Origin: Candidatus Methylomirabilota bacterium
Lineage (GTDB): Bacteria; Methylomirabilota; Methylomirabilia; Rokubacteriales; CSP1-6
DNA: 64,000 nucleotides
Reading direction: 5' to 3'
NCBI GenBank assembly: GCA_035764725.1
Contig: DASTYT010000046.1
Coordinates: 50,275-114,274 of the forward strand
The stretch's first letter is position 1, and every line of letters starts with the position of its first letter. The position numbers and the translations under genes are program-made. Positions 36,228 to 43,808 of this stretch are shown piece after piece. Below the pieces are notes generated by a model. It was not told where the DNA came from, did not search any database, and saw only the letters and a program-made list of their open reading frames with translations.

Positions 36228-37000
36228 CGCGCGCTCCGGACGGCCGCCACCATGGCCGCGTAGCCTCCGCGGAGGACGGCCGCGTCGGAGGCGTAATTGA
36301 TGATGGTGGCCCCGAGGGCGATCATCTCGCGCACTCCCTCCACACTGTCGGTGAGCATGGCCACCGCCTTGCCGTGCTTGCGCGCCGCCGCGGCCAGGCG
36401 CTGCCGGTATTCCAGGAGCGTGGGCTTCTGCGCCGGCGTGCCGAGCACGCCGAGGTTCTGGGCGAGGTCGGTGGGGCCGATGGTGAGGGCATCGATGCCC
36501 GGCACGGACGCGATCTCGTCCAGATAGTCGAACGAGCGCTTGGTCTCGAGCATGGCGGTGACGTGCACGCGCGCGTTGGCGCTCGCCATGTGCTCGGCCG
36601 GCGGCACCGTCTCGTACATGGTGTGCGGGCCGAACCCGTACATGCCGCGCTCGCCCAGCGGGGCGTAGCGCACACAGGCCGCGACCTGTGCCGCCTGCTC
36701 CGGTGTCTCCACCTGCGGCACGTGGAGGTTCCACACGCCGGCGTCCAGCAGCCGGGTGATCCACTCACGATTGCCGTCCGGCGGGCGGACCACCAGGGGA
36801 AAGTTCAGCGCGCGGGCCAGCGTCGCCATGTCGGCGACGGTCTCCATCGAGAAGGGGGAATGCTCCATGTCCAATCGGGCAAAATCGAGCCCTGATGCGC
36901 GCAGCAGCGTGAGGACGGCCGGTGTCCGCACCATCGTGATCCAGGTCCCGATCTGTACCTCGCCCCGCTCGCTTCGCATCCGGTAGGCGTTGTCGCTCAT
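36224..37000 (-). CDS. HpcH/HpaI-family aldolase
   Basis: 258 residues forming a TIM barrel. ARLDMEHSPF contains catalytic H47; VRPPDGNREWITRLLDAGVWNLHVPQVETPEQA, AMLETKRSF and LTIGPTDLAQNLG supply the metal-binding Glu and Asp and the pyruvate pocket. The family cleaves 4-hydroxy-2-oxo acids such as 2-dehydro-3-deoxyglucarate to pyruvate and an aldehyde. Overlaps the MetE-like gene by four bases. Specific substrate unknown. Confidence 0.89.
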   Translation of the reverse strand: MSDNAYRMRSERGEVQIGTWITMVRTPAVLTLLRASGLDFARLDMEHSPFSMETVADMATLARALNFPLVVRPPDGNREWITRLLDAGVWNLHVPQVETPEQAAQVAACVRYAPLGERGMYGFGPHTMYETVPPAEHMASANARVHVTAMLETKRSFDYLDEIASVPGIDALTIGPTDLAQNLGVLGTPAQKPTLLEYRQRLAAAARKHGKAVAMLTDSVEGVREMIALGATIINYASDAAVLRGGYAAMVAAVRSAR

Positions 37001-37088
37001 GGGCGGATGTTGCCCTCAGGCGGGGATGCCGTCAAGCGCGGCGGCCGAACTTGGCGTATGCTGGCGCCCCCGACCCAAGGAGGCTCCC

Positions 37089-37928
37089 ATGGACTACGGC
37101 GTCGTCATGTTCCCGACCGAGTACTCGATCGCCCCCGACGAGCTGGGCCGCGCGCTTGAGGAGCGCGGCTTCGAGTCGGTGTGGTTCCCCGAGCACACCC
37201 ATATCCCGGCGAGCCGCCGGAGCCCGTGGCCGGGCGGGGGCGAGCTACCGCGCGAGTACTGGTCCGCCTACGACCCCTTCGTGGCGTTGATGGCGGCGGC
37301 GGGCGCGACCAAGCGGCTCAAGCTCGGCACGGGAATCTGTCTCGTCATCGAGCGCGACCCCATCACTACCGCCAAGGAAGTCGCGACGCTCGATCGGCTC
37401 TCCGGTGGGCGCGTTTTGTTCGGGATCGGGGGCGGATGGAACGAGGAAGAGATGCTCAATCACGGCACGGAGTGGAAGTCGCGGTGGCGCCTTCTGCGGG
37501 AGCGGGTGCTGGCGATGAAGGCGATCTGGACCCAGCGCGAGGCGAGCTACCACGGCGACTTCGTCCGCTTCGACCGGATCTGGCAGGACCCGAAGCCGCT
37601 GCAGAAGCCGCACCCGCCCATCATCATCGGCGGCGATGGGGCGACGACGTTCGATCGGGTGATCGAGTTCGGCGATGGGTGGATGCCGATCCTCCGACCG
37701 CACGTGAATCCCGTGGCGCGCATTCCCGAGCTGCGCGAGCGGCTCAAGCAGGCGGGGCGCGATCCGAAGTCCGTCCCGATCTCCATTTTCTTCGCGCCGC
37801 CCAAGCGCGAGGTGCTGGAGGCTCTCGCCTCGGCGGGGGTGGAGCGCGCGATCTTCGGGCTGCCCTGCGAGGGGCGCGACGGCATCCTGCCCAGGCTCGA
37901 TGTCTACGCCAAGGCGATGTTGAAGTAA
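37089..37928 (+). CDS. LLM-class F420-type oxidoreductase
   Basis: 279 residues behind AAGGAGG (37079-37085). The luciferase-like barrel is clear: YGVVMFPTEYSIAPDELGRALEERGFESVWFPEHTHIP, KLGTGICLVIERDP, FGIGGGWNEEEM and KPLQKPHPPIIIGGDG. This spacing resembles the F420-dependent branch of the LLM family more than the FMN branch. Divergent from the HpcH aldolase gene. Substrate unknown. Confidence 0.88.
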   Translation: MDYGVVMFPTEYSIAPDELGRALEERGFESVWFPEHTHIPASRRSPWPGGGELPREYWSAYDPFVALMAAAGATKRLKLGTGICLVIERDPITTAKEVATLDRLSGGRVLFGIGGGWNEEEMLNHGTEWKSRWRLLRERVLAMKAIWTQREASYHGDFVRFDRIWQDPKPLQKPHPPIIIGGDGATTFDRVIEFGDGWMPILRPHVNPVARIPELRERLKQAGRDPKSVPISIFFAPPKREVLEALASAGVERAIFGLPCEGRDGILPRLDVYAKAMLK

Positions 37929-37980
37929 GCTCGTCTCTGGGCGGCGGGCCGCCACGCGCGTCCGGCCCGCCGCTCATTCC

Positions 37981-38766
37981 ATGCGCGTCATTCTCGGCGT
38001 CGTGCTCGTCGTCGCGGGCCTTTCGACGATCCGCTCGGTCTGGGGCGGCGAGGCGAGCGCGTCCCCCGAGCCGCCGCTGCTCGCGCTCGGGGCGCTCTTG
38101 ATCGGGCTCGGGGTGGGCGTGGCCCTCCGCTCGCGCGCCGCGCATCTGTTGGCCCAGGTCGCGGCGGGGCTCGGGATTCTCGCATTCATATGGCATGCGA
38201 TCGCGCTCTACGCGGGGCCGGGTGCGCCGCGCGATGCCGACGATGCGCTGCTCGCGCACGGCCGCCTGCTCGGCTACGCGCTCGGCGCGGCCGGCCTGGC
38301 GCTCGGGTGGTATCTCCTGCGCCGCGCCCGTCCCGCCGCCGGCTTCGGCGGGGTGGACCTGGTGCCCGCGGCCGGGCTCGTGGCCGCGCTCGTGCTCGGC
38401 GTCGTCTGGTGGGTGGGGGACGACGCGCGCCTCCGGCCGTGCCGCCAGGGCAATGACGAGGCGTGTGTCGCACTGGCGGCGACGCTGCTCGCCGCGTCGG
38501 AGCGCGCGCCCACCACGCCGCCCACCCGCGCCGAGGAGCGCGCCGCGCGGGCGCTTCACGACCACTACTGCCGAACCGTCGAGGCCGGGCCGTGCGCGAT
38601 GCAGCGCTTCGCGCTCGGGGCCGTGGAGGCGCGTGCCGGACGGCTCGACACGGCGAAGGAAGCCTTCACGAAGGCCTGCGAGCTCGAGCGGACGTGGTGT
38701 TCGCGCGCCGCCCAGGCGATGGTGGGCTGGACGCCGCTCGAGCGCGCGCGCCTCGAGCGCCAGTAG
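37981..38766 (+). CDS. Membrane protein with cysteine-rich Sel1/TPR-like C-terminus
   Basis: 261 residues. Five hydrophobic segments can be placed (about 3-20, 33-50, 54-75, 90-112 and 125-145). The C-terminal ~110 residues are soluble, with evenly spaced cysteines (CRQGNDEACVALAATLL..., CRTVEAGPCAMQRFALGAVEARAG, CELERTWCSRAAQ) that resemble Sel1-like repeats with disulfide pairs, placing this part outside the cytoplasm. Function is not known. Four bases separate its stop from that of the convergent transglycosylase-like gene. Confidence 0.65.
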   Translation: MRVILGVVLVVAGLSTIRSVWGGEASASPEPPLLALGALLIGLGVGVALRSRAAHLLAQVAAGLGILAFIWHAIALYAGPGAPRDADDALLAHGRLLGYALGAAGLALGWYLLRRARPAAGFGGVDLVPAAGLVAALVLGVVWWVGDDARLRPCRQGNDEACVALAATLLAASERAPTTPPTRAEERAARALHDHYCRTVEAGPCAMQRFALGAVEARAGRLDTAKEAFTKACELERTWCSRAAQAMVGWTPLERARLERQ

Positions 38767-38770
38767 CGTT

Positions 38771-39616
38771 CTAGGCGCTGGCCAGGCGGACGAACTGCTT
38801 GCGGAGCGCGTTGATCGACGCGAGATATTGCCGCGCGTCGTGGTCGCCGCAGTGCTGGCCGGGAGCCAGGCGGAACCCGCGGCGCGCATAGCCATCGCCC
38901 GCTCCCGCGCCGCAGAGGTGGATCAGCGCGGCGAGGTCCTGCTTCTGCCTGAGCGTCGCCCCGGCGATCCGCCGCCGCTCCAGCGTGCGCTGCACGGCCC
39001 GATCCAGATGGGCGGCGGTGAGCTCCACCGCGTGGCTCGGGAGCACGCGGACGTAGAGGCTGTTGAACCAGCACGCGCGGACGTCGTACCACGCCCCGTC
39101 CTCGATCACGCGGTGATCGTGGATGCAGAGCCGGCGCGCCTCCTGGAATGTCCCGTCGGTGATCTGGAACATGCCCACCGCACTGGAGGCCGGCTGATAG
39201 ATGGCCAGCGGGTTCAGCGTCAATTGCCAGCGCCAGTAAGTGCGCGCCACGGGATTGCCGGCGCCTTCCGCCTGCGCGAGCGCGGCGAGAAGGTCGGGCG
39301 TCATCACCTCGGTGGAATGCTCGCGGAAGAACCCGCGGTACTGGCGCCACGTCTCCCCCGGCGCTTTGGAGAGCACGCCGCTCACCGGGAAGAAGAGCTC
39401 TGTCGGCTTGCGCCACACCTGATATGCCCAGTTCACCATCCACCACACGGCCAGGATGACGGCGGTGGCCACCAGCAGGCGGATCAGCAGTGGCGCGACC
39501 AAGAACAGCGTGAGGGCGCGGCGCCAGGGACGGGCCCGCCGGCGGACGCGCGAGCGCGCGGGCCGCGCATGGGCGCGACGGGGAATCGGCCTGCCGACGG
39601 CGACCGAGAAGGCCAT
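38771..39616 (-). CDS. Membrane-anchored lytic transglycosylase-like (SLT-fold) protein
   Basis: 281 residues behind GGAGGGG. A basic N-terminus (RRRARPWRR) precedes one membrane helix (about 37-62). The outer part holds a lysozyme-like fold: the likely catalytic Glu is in LLAALAQAEGAGNP, and SSAVGMFQITDGTFQEA is the SLT signature. Later cysteines (RRLCIHDH, RACWFNS, IHLCGAG, QHCGDHD) may form disulfides. Expected to cleave peptidoglycan in the periplasm. Confidence 0.78.
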   Translation of the reverse strand: MAFSVAVGRPIPRRAHARPARSRVRRRARPWRRALTLFLVAPLLIRLLVATAVILAVWWMVNWAYQVWRKPTELFFPVSGVLSKAPGETWRQYRGFFREHSTEVMTPDLLAALAQAEGAGNPVARTYWRWQLTLNPLAIYQPASSAVGMFQITDGTFQEARRLCIHDHRVIEDGAWYDVRACWFNSLYVRVLPSHAVELTAAHLDRAVQRTLERRRIAGATLRQKQDLAALIHLCGAGAGDGYARRGFRLAPGQHCGDHDARQYLASINALRKQFVRLASA

Positions 39617-39653
39617 GACCCCTCCAGTCTAGCAGGCGGCCCCGCCCGGGTGG

Positions 39654-40307
39654 CTAGGCGGCGGCGAGCTTCTCGAGGACCGCGACGGCGGTGGCCGGCT
39701 CCGGGCGGTGCGTGTAGTCGGGATCGGCGTCGACAGCTCGAATGATGCCGTCTCGGTCGATCACGAAGCGGGCGGGGACGGGAAGGCGCCAGCTGCCGTC
39801 GCCATTACCCTTCGCGAGATCGATGCCGAATTTCTGATAGATCTCGCGGAGATCGTCGGGAAGACTGAAGGCGATTCCGTAGGCCTCCGCGACGCGGTTG
39901 CCGAAGTCCCGCAGCATCGTGAACGGCATCTGGGCGGCTTCCTCGGCTTCACGGGGCGTCCGCGCCATCTGGGGCGAGACGACGACGAGGGTGGCGCCGG
40001 CGGCGGCGATCTCGGGGAGAGCCTGGCGCAGAGCTTCCAGCTCCGCGTTGCAGTACGGTCACCAGCGCCCACGGTAGAAGGACAGGACAACAGGGCCGCG
40101 GGCAAGCAGCGCCGAGAGGCGCACGTCCTTCCCCGAGTGGTCGGGCAGGGTGAAGTCGGGCGCCCGCTGCCCCACCTTCGCGACGCGGTCCATGATGCCG
40201 GAGTCGCGGAGATCGGCCACGCTCCGCTCCATCACGGCGCGGGCCTCGGGCGGGATGCGGGTCTTGGCTGCCTCGCGGATCGCGTCGAGCCGCTCGCTCA
40301 GTGCCAT
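39654..40307 (-). CDS. Selenocysteine-containing peroxiredoxin-like (AhpC/TSA) protein
   Basis: 217 residues if the in-frame TGA at 40059-40061 is read as selenocysteine (residue 83). Upstream the frame gives GQRAPDFTLPDHSGKDVRLS...GPVVLSFYRGRW, then TGA, then PYCNAELEALRQALPEIAAAGATLVVVSPQ in the same frame down to a TAG. Relatives have FYRGGWCPYCN, so TGA replaces exactly the first Cys of the CxxC pair, giving UxxC. A SECIS-like hairpin lies 11 bases downstream of the TGA. The ATG has a strong AGGAGGAG site. Thioredoxin-fold thiol peroxidase activity is inferred from the family. No sel genes are in the window. Confidence 0.85.
40027..40061 (-). promoter_or_regulatory. Bacterial SECIS-like hairpin downstream of in-frame UGA
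   Basis: After the TGA (40061-40059) and 11 bases comes an 8-bp stem: CGCGGAGC (40047-40040), loop TGGAA (40039-40035), GCTCTGCG (40034-40027), with one G-U pair. The loop starts 19 bases after the TGA and carries GG, fitting the spacing and apical G of bacterial SECIS elements read by SelB. Confidence 0.72.
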
Positions 40308-40319
40308 GCCGGCTCCTCC

Positions 40320-40823
40320 TCAGTCGCGCCGGGGCAGGGTCTGGCCCTTCACCGGGTTGGCGACCGCGTCCTCCAGGCTCTTGGCGGGCAGCCATTCGCT
40401 GGCGGGGCGCACCGCGCCCTCGGTGCCCACCTGGTCGATGTTCCAGTAGATCTCGAGATTGTTGCCGTCGGGATCCTGGAACTCGATGGCGATCTGGCAG
40501 CCGGCCCGGCGGCGGCCCTCGAAGTGGATCGGCACTTGGTGGTCGCGCAGCCACGCCCGGGCGCGGAACACCTCGTCGAGCGACCCGACCTCGAAGGCGA
40601 AGTGGTTCAGGCTGCTCCGCTCGGCCTTGGCGGCGCCCCCGACGAGCGCCACCCCGTGATGATCGGGATTCACCCGGAGGAACACCATGCCACCCGGCAC
40701 CATGCTGTCGGGATACTGATCGCTCACCTGCAGACCGAGCACGCGCGTGTAGAAGTCCACGGCGCGGTCGAGGTCGATGACATTTAGCACGACATGGCCG
40801 ATCTTGCGGAGCTGGAACTGCAT
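40320..40823 (-). CDS. VOC-family ring-cleavage dioxygenase-like protein
   Basis: 167 residues. KIGHVVLNVIDLDRAVDFYTRVLGL opens a VOC module, with further blocks SSLNHFAFEVGSLDEV and FQDPDGNNLEIYWNID. The two His and the final Glu of these blocks match the iron ligands of extradiol dioxygenase-like VOC proteins. Its stop is 12 bases from the selenoprotein start, so the two share a transcript. Divergent from the CoA-transferase gene with 48 bases between starts. Confidence 0.86.
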   Translation of the reverse strand: MQFQLRKIGHVVLNVIDLDRAVDFYTRVLGLQVSDQYPDSMVPGGMVFLRVNPDHHGVALVGGAAKAERSSLNHFAFEVGSLDEVFRARAWLRDHQVPIHFEGRRRAGCQIAIEFQDPDGNNLEIYWNIDQVGTEGAVRPASEWLPAKSLEDAVANPVKGQTLPRRD

Positions 40824-40871
40824 GGCCGCTAGTATACTGCCGTTCGACGCGGACAAGGGGGGCCCGGGCCT

Positions 40872-42080
40872 ATGGCCGAACGCGCGCTGACCGGCATGCG
40901 GATCCTCGACCTCACGCAGTTCGAGGCCGGCACTACCTGCACCCAGTTCCTGGGCTGGCTCGGGGCCGACGTGATCAAGATCGAGCCGCCGGGCGGCGAG
41001 CAGTCGCGGCGCAATCGCCCCGAGGTCCCGGGTCTCGACGCGATGTTCTTCCTCGTGTTCAACGCCAACAAGCGCAGCGTCACCATCGACCTCAAGCAGC
41101 CCGAGGGCAAGCAGCTCTTCCTTCAGATGGTCGAGCGCGCCGACGTCGTCGTGGAGAACTTCGCCCCCGGGCTCATGGAGCGCCTGGGCCTCGACTGGGA
41201 GCGGCTGCGCGCGACGAACCCGCGCATCATCATGGCGCGCATCAAGGGCTTCGGGCTCTCCGGCCCGTACCACGAGTACAAGAGCTTCGACATGATCGCC
41301 CAGGCCACCGGCGGCGTGATGAGCGTGACCGGCTTCGCCGATCGTGAGCCCGTCCGCTGCGGCGCCGCCATCGGCGACACCGGCACCGGCGTGCACGCGG
41401 CGGGCGCCATCATGGCCGCCTACATCCAACGCCAGCGCACGGGGCAGGGGCAGCTCGTGGAGGTCGCCATGCAGGAAGTGGTGGCCAACTTCGTGCGAGG
41501 CCGCTACGTGGACCACTACCGCGACGGCAAGCCCAGCATGCGCAAGGACAACGAGATCACGGGCGGCGTGCCCGGCGGCGCCTATCCGTGCGCGCCCGGC
41601 GGCCCCAACGACTACGCCTTCATCTACGTGCAGCCCATGAACCAGGACATGTGGCGCGACTTCGCCGCCGCCATCGGCCGCGAGGATCTGCTCGCCGACC
41701 CGCGCTACGCCGACGCCAAGTCGCGGTGGCAGCAGCGCGAGGCGCTCAACGCCGCGGTGCGCGAGTGGACGCGCGCGCGGACCAAGCAGGAGGTGATGGC
41801 GACGCTCGGCAAGGCGGGCGTGCCGTGCGGCGCGACGCTCGACACCGGGGAGATCCTGGACGACGCGCATCTGAACGCCCGCGGGCAGGTGCACACGATC
41901 GAGCATCCGACCCGGGGGACGATTCGGCTGCCCGGCTGCCCCGTGCGTCTCTCCGCCTCGGAGGCGCCCACCACGCCGCCGCCGCTGGCCGGCCAGCACA
42001 CCGCCGAGGTGCTGGCGGAAGTGCTCGAGCTCTCGGCGGACGATGTCGCCCGGCTACGGACGCGAGGCGTGCTCGGCTAG
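40872..42080 (+). CDS. CaiB/BaiF (class III) CoA-transferase
   Basis: 402 residues. MRILDLTQFEAGTTCTQFLGWLGADVIKIEPP is the signature start and D169 (AIGDTGTG) aligns with the catalytic Asp of the family. GFGLSGPYHEYKSFDMIAQATGG and TGQGQLVEVAMQE are conserved. More similar in wording to the paralogue at 57131 (both have FNANKRS and GPNDY-FI) than to that at 5031, suggesting a recent duplication of this pair. Acyl substrate unknown. Confidence 0.91.
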   Translation: MAERALTGMRILDLTQFEAGTTCTQFLGWLGADVIKIEPPGGEQSRRNRPEVPGLDAMFFLVFNANKRSVTIDLKQPEGKQLFLQMVERADVVVENFAPGLMERLGLDWERLRATNPRIIMARIKGFGLSGPYHEYKSFDMIAQATGGVMSVTGFADREPVRCGAAIGDTGTGVHAAGAIMAAYIQRQRTGQGQLVEVAMQEVVANFVRGRYVDHYRDGKPSMRKDNEITGGVPGGAYPCAPGGPNDYAFIYVQPMNQDMWRDFAAAIGREDLLADPRYADAKSRWQQREALNAAVREWTRARTKQEVMATLGKAGVPCGATLDTGEILDDAHLNARGQVHTIEHPTRGTIRLPGCPVRLSASEAPTTPPPLAGQHTAEVLAEVLELSADDVARLRTRGVLG

Positions 42081-42104
42081 CGGCGGCGCCGGCGGGGGCC
42101 GCGC

Positions 42105-43808
42105 TCAGGCGCGGCCGTGCACCACGCGCCCGCCCACCATGGTGAGGCGCACGCGTATGTCCGGCAGCGCCTCCAGCGGCGCCGTGAGCGGATCCTGGTC
42201 GAGCACGGCCAGGTCCGCGCGGCGTCCCGGCGCGAGGATGCCCGCCACGCGTTCCGACTGGGTGACCCAGGCGCCGCCCACCGTGAGGGTCCAGAGCGCG
42301 TCCTGACGCGTGAGGCGCTCGCGCGGTCCGATGACGGCGCCCGAGGCCATGTCCCTTCGCCCCACGACGGCGGCGAAGGCCATCCAGGGGTCGGGCGGCT
42401 TGTTGTCGGTGGCGAGCCCGAACGGGATGCGGCGGCGCCGGAGGCTCCGGTGGGGCAGCAGGGTGGCGCCACCGTCCCCCAGTCTCGCCGCTTCCTCCGC
42501 GGCGGAGCGCCAGAGATAGCTGATGGGATTGGTGGTGGCGACCGCGCCCAGCCGCTTGATGCGCGCGAGCTGCTCGTCCGTCGCGTCGTTGAGGTGCACG
42601 AGCACCCAGCGCAGCGGGCGGAGGGGATGCTGACGCGCGATCATCTCCCAGGCGTCGAGCACGCCGGGCAGGCAGCGGGTGACCAGCGTGTTGACGCGCA
42701 CGCCCAGCCGCGCCGCCAGTAGCGCCTGCAGCGTGTAGGCCTCGTGCGAGTTCGCGCTCTCCACAAATCCGGCCCACGCGGTATAGGGCTGGGCCTCGTG
42801 GAGGATACGCGCGACCTCGGGATCGCCCCCGTAGTGGAGGCAGATGCCGGCCACGCGCAGCATGTCGTCGCCGAGGCCGCGCCCGCCCACCCACGCCGCG
42901 ACCTCGCGCAGCGCGGTCGCCGCCTCCACCGTGCCGTCCCATGTGGGGCTCAGGGCCAGCGTGGCGCGCAGCCGGAGCCGCCCCTGCTCGTGCGCCTCGC
43001 GATAGGCGGCGAGCACCTCCGGCGCGATGCCGTGGCCCTCGTACACGGCGGTGACGCCGCGGGCGGCGTAGATGCGCTGCGAGTCGTCGAGCGCGTCCAG
43101 CCGATCCTCGTGGGTGAAGCGCGGCGCCTCGGACATCAGCGTGTGCTCGATCACCTGGATGGCGTTCTTCTCAATGAAGAGCCCGGTGGGCTCGCCCGCC
43201 GCGTCGCGGACGATCTCGATGCCGGACGGCGCCTCCGTGTCACGGGTGACCCCGGCAGCTCGCAGCGCCGCCGAGTTGGCGATCGAGTACACCGGGGGCT
43301 TGTTCCAGTAGCCCCAGATCCCGCGCAGATACACGGGGTGCTCGGGCGCGGCGGCGTCCAGGTCCTCGCGGGTGGGCCAGCGGCCCTCGGCGAGGCAGCC
43401 GGGCGCGTCGCGGTAGAAGGGCGGGGTACCGACGGGCATCGTGACGATCCACTCACCGGGCTTGCGCCCGGCGGCGAGACGGCGCAGCAGCCGCTGGAGG
43501 TCGGCGATGGAGCGGCAGCGCGCGAGCGAGGGGAAGATGCGCTTAAGGCCCTCGCGATCCAGGTGCGCGTGGGCGTCCACGAGGCCGGGGATCAGCGTAG
43601 CGCCGCGGAGGTCCACGACCTTGGTCCGCCGGTCGCGCCAGCCGCGGAGGTCGCCCCGCCTCCCCACGCCGAGCACGTGCCCGCCGCGCACGGCCAGGGC
43701 CTCCGCCGAGGGCCGCGCCCGATCGAGGGTGAGGATGCGCCCGTTGACGAAGACCCAGTCGGCGGCGCCGCTCGCCATTCCGAAGGCTGGAGGCGCGGGC
43801 GCGATCAA
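42105..43808 (-). CDS. Amidohydrolase (YtcJ/amidohydrolase-3 family)
   Basis: 567 residues from a TTG that overlaps the stop of the upstream molybdenum hydroxylase gene (TTGA); an ATG at 43778 is an alternative. VFVNGRILTLDRARPSAEALAVRGG and PGLVDAHAHLDREGL (metal-binding HxH) begin the composite domain, ATDNKPPDPW holds the late Asp, and AGILAPGRRADLAVLDQDPLTAPLE closes it. Such enzymes hydrolyse amide or ester bonds in cyclic or N-acyl compounds. It ends an operon of VOC protein, IorA-like, IorB-like and this hydrolase, consistent with opening an oxidised heterocycle. Confidence 0.87.
   Translation of the reverse strand: MIAPAPPAFGMASGAADWVFVNGRILTLDRARPSAEALAVRGGHVLGVGRRGDLRGWRDRRTKVVDLRGATLIPGLVDAHAHLDREGLKRIFPSLARCRSIADLQRLLRRLAAGRKPGEWIVTMPVGTPPFYRDAPGCLAEGRWPTREDLDAAAPEHPVYLRGIWGYWNKPPVYSIANSAALRAAGVTRDTEAPSGIEIVRDAAGEPTGLFIEKNAIQVIEHTLMSEAPRFTHEDRLDALDDSQRIYAARGVTAVYEGHGIAPEVLAAYREAHEQGRLRLRATLALSPTWDGTVEAATALREVAAWVGGRGLGDDMLRVAGICLHYGGDPEVARILHEAQPYTAWAGFVESANSHEAYTLQALLAARLGVRVNTLVTRCLPGVLDAWEMIARQHPLRPLRWVLVHLNDATDEQLARIKRLGAVATTNPISYLWRSAAEEAARLGDGGATLLPHRSLRRRRIPFGLATDNKPPDPWMAFAAVVGRRDMASGAVIGPRERLTRQDALWTLTVGGAWVTQSERVAGILAPGRRADLAVLDQDPLTAPLEALPDIRVRLTMVGGRVVHGRA

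Noticed and set aside
40059-40061. TGA as a true stop giving two separate small genes at 39654-39968 and 40059-40307
   Set aside because: The halves form one peroxiredoxin-like protein in a single frame, with the TGA exactly at the catalytic Cys and a SECIS-like hairpin after it.
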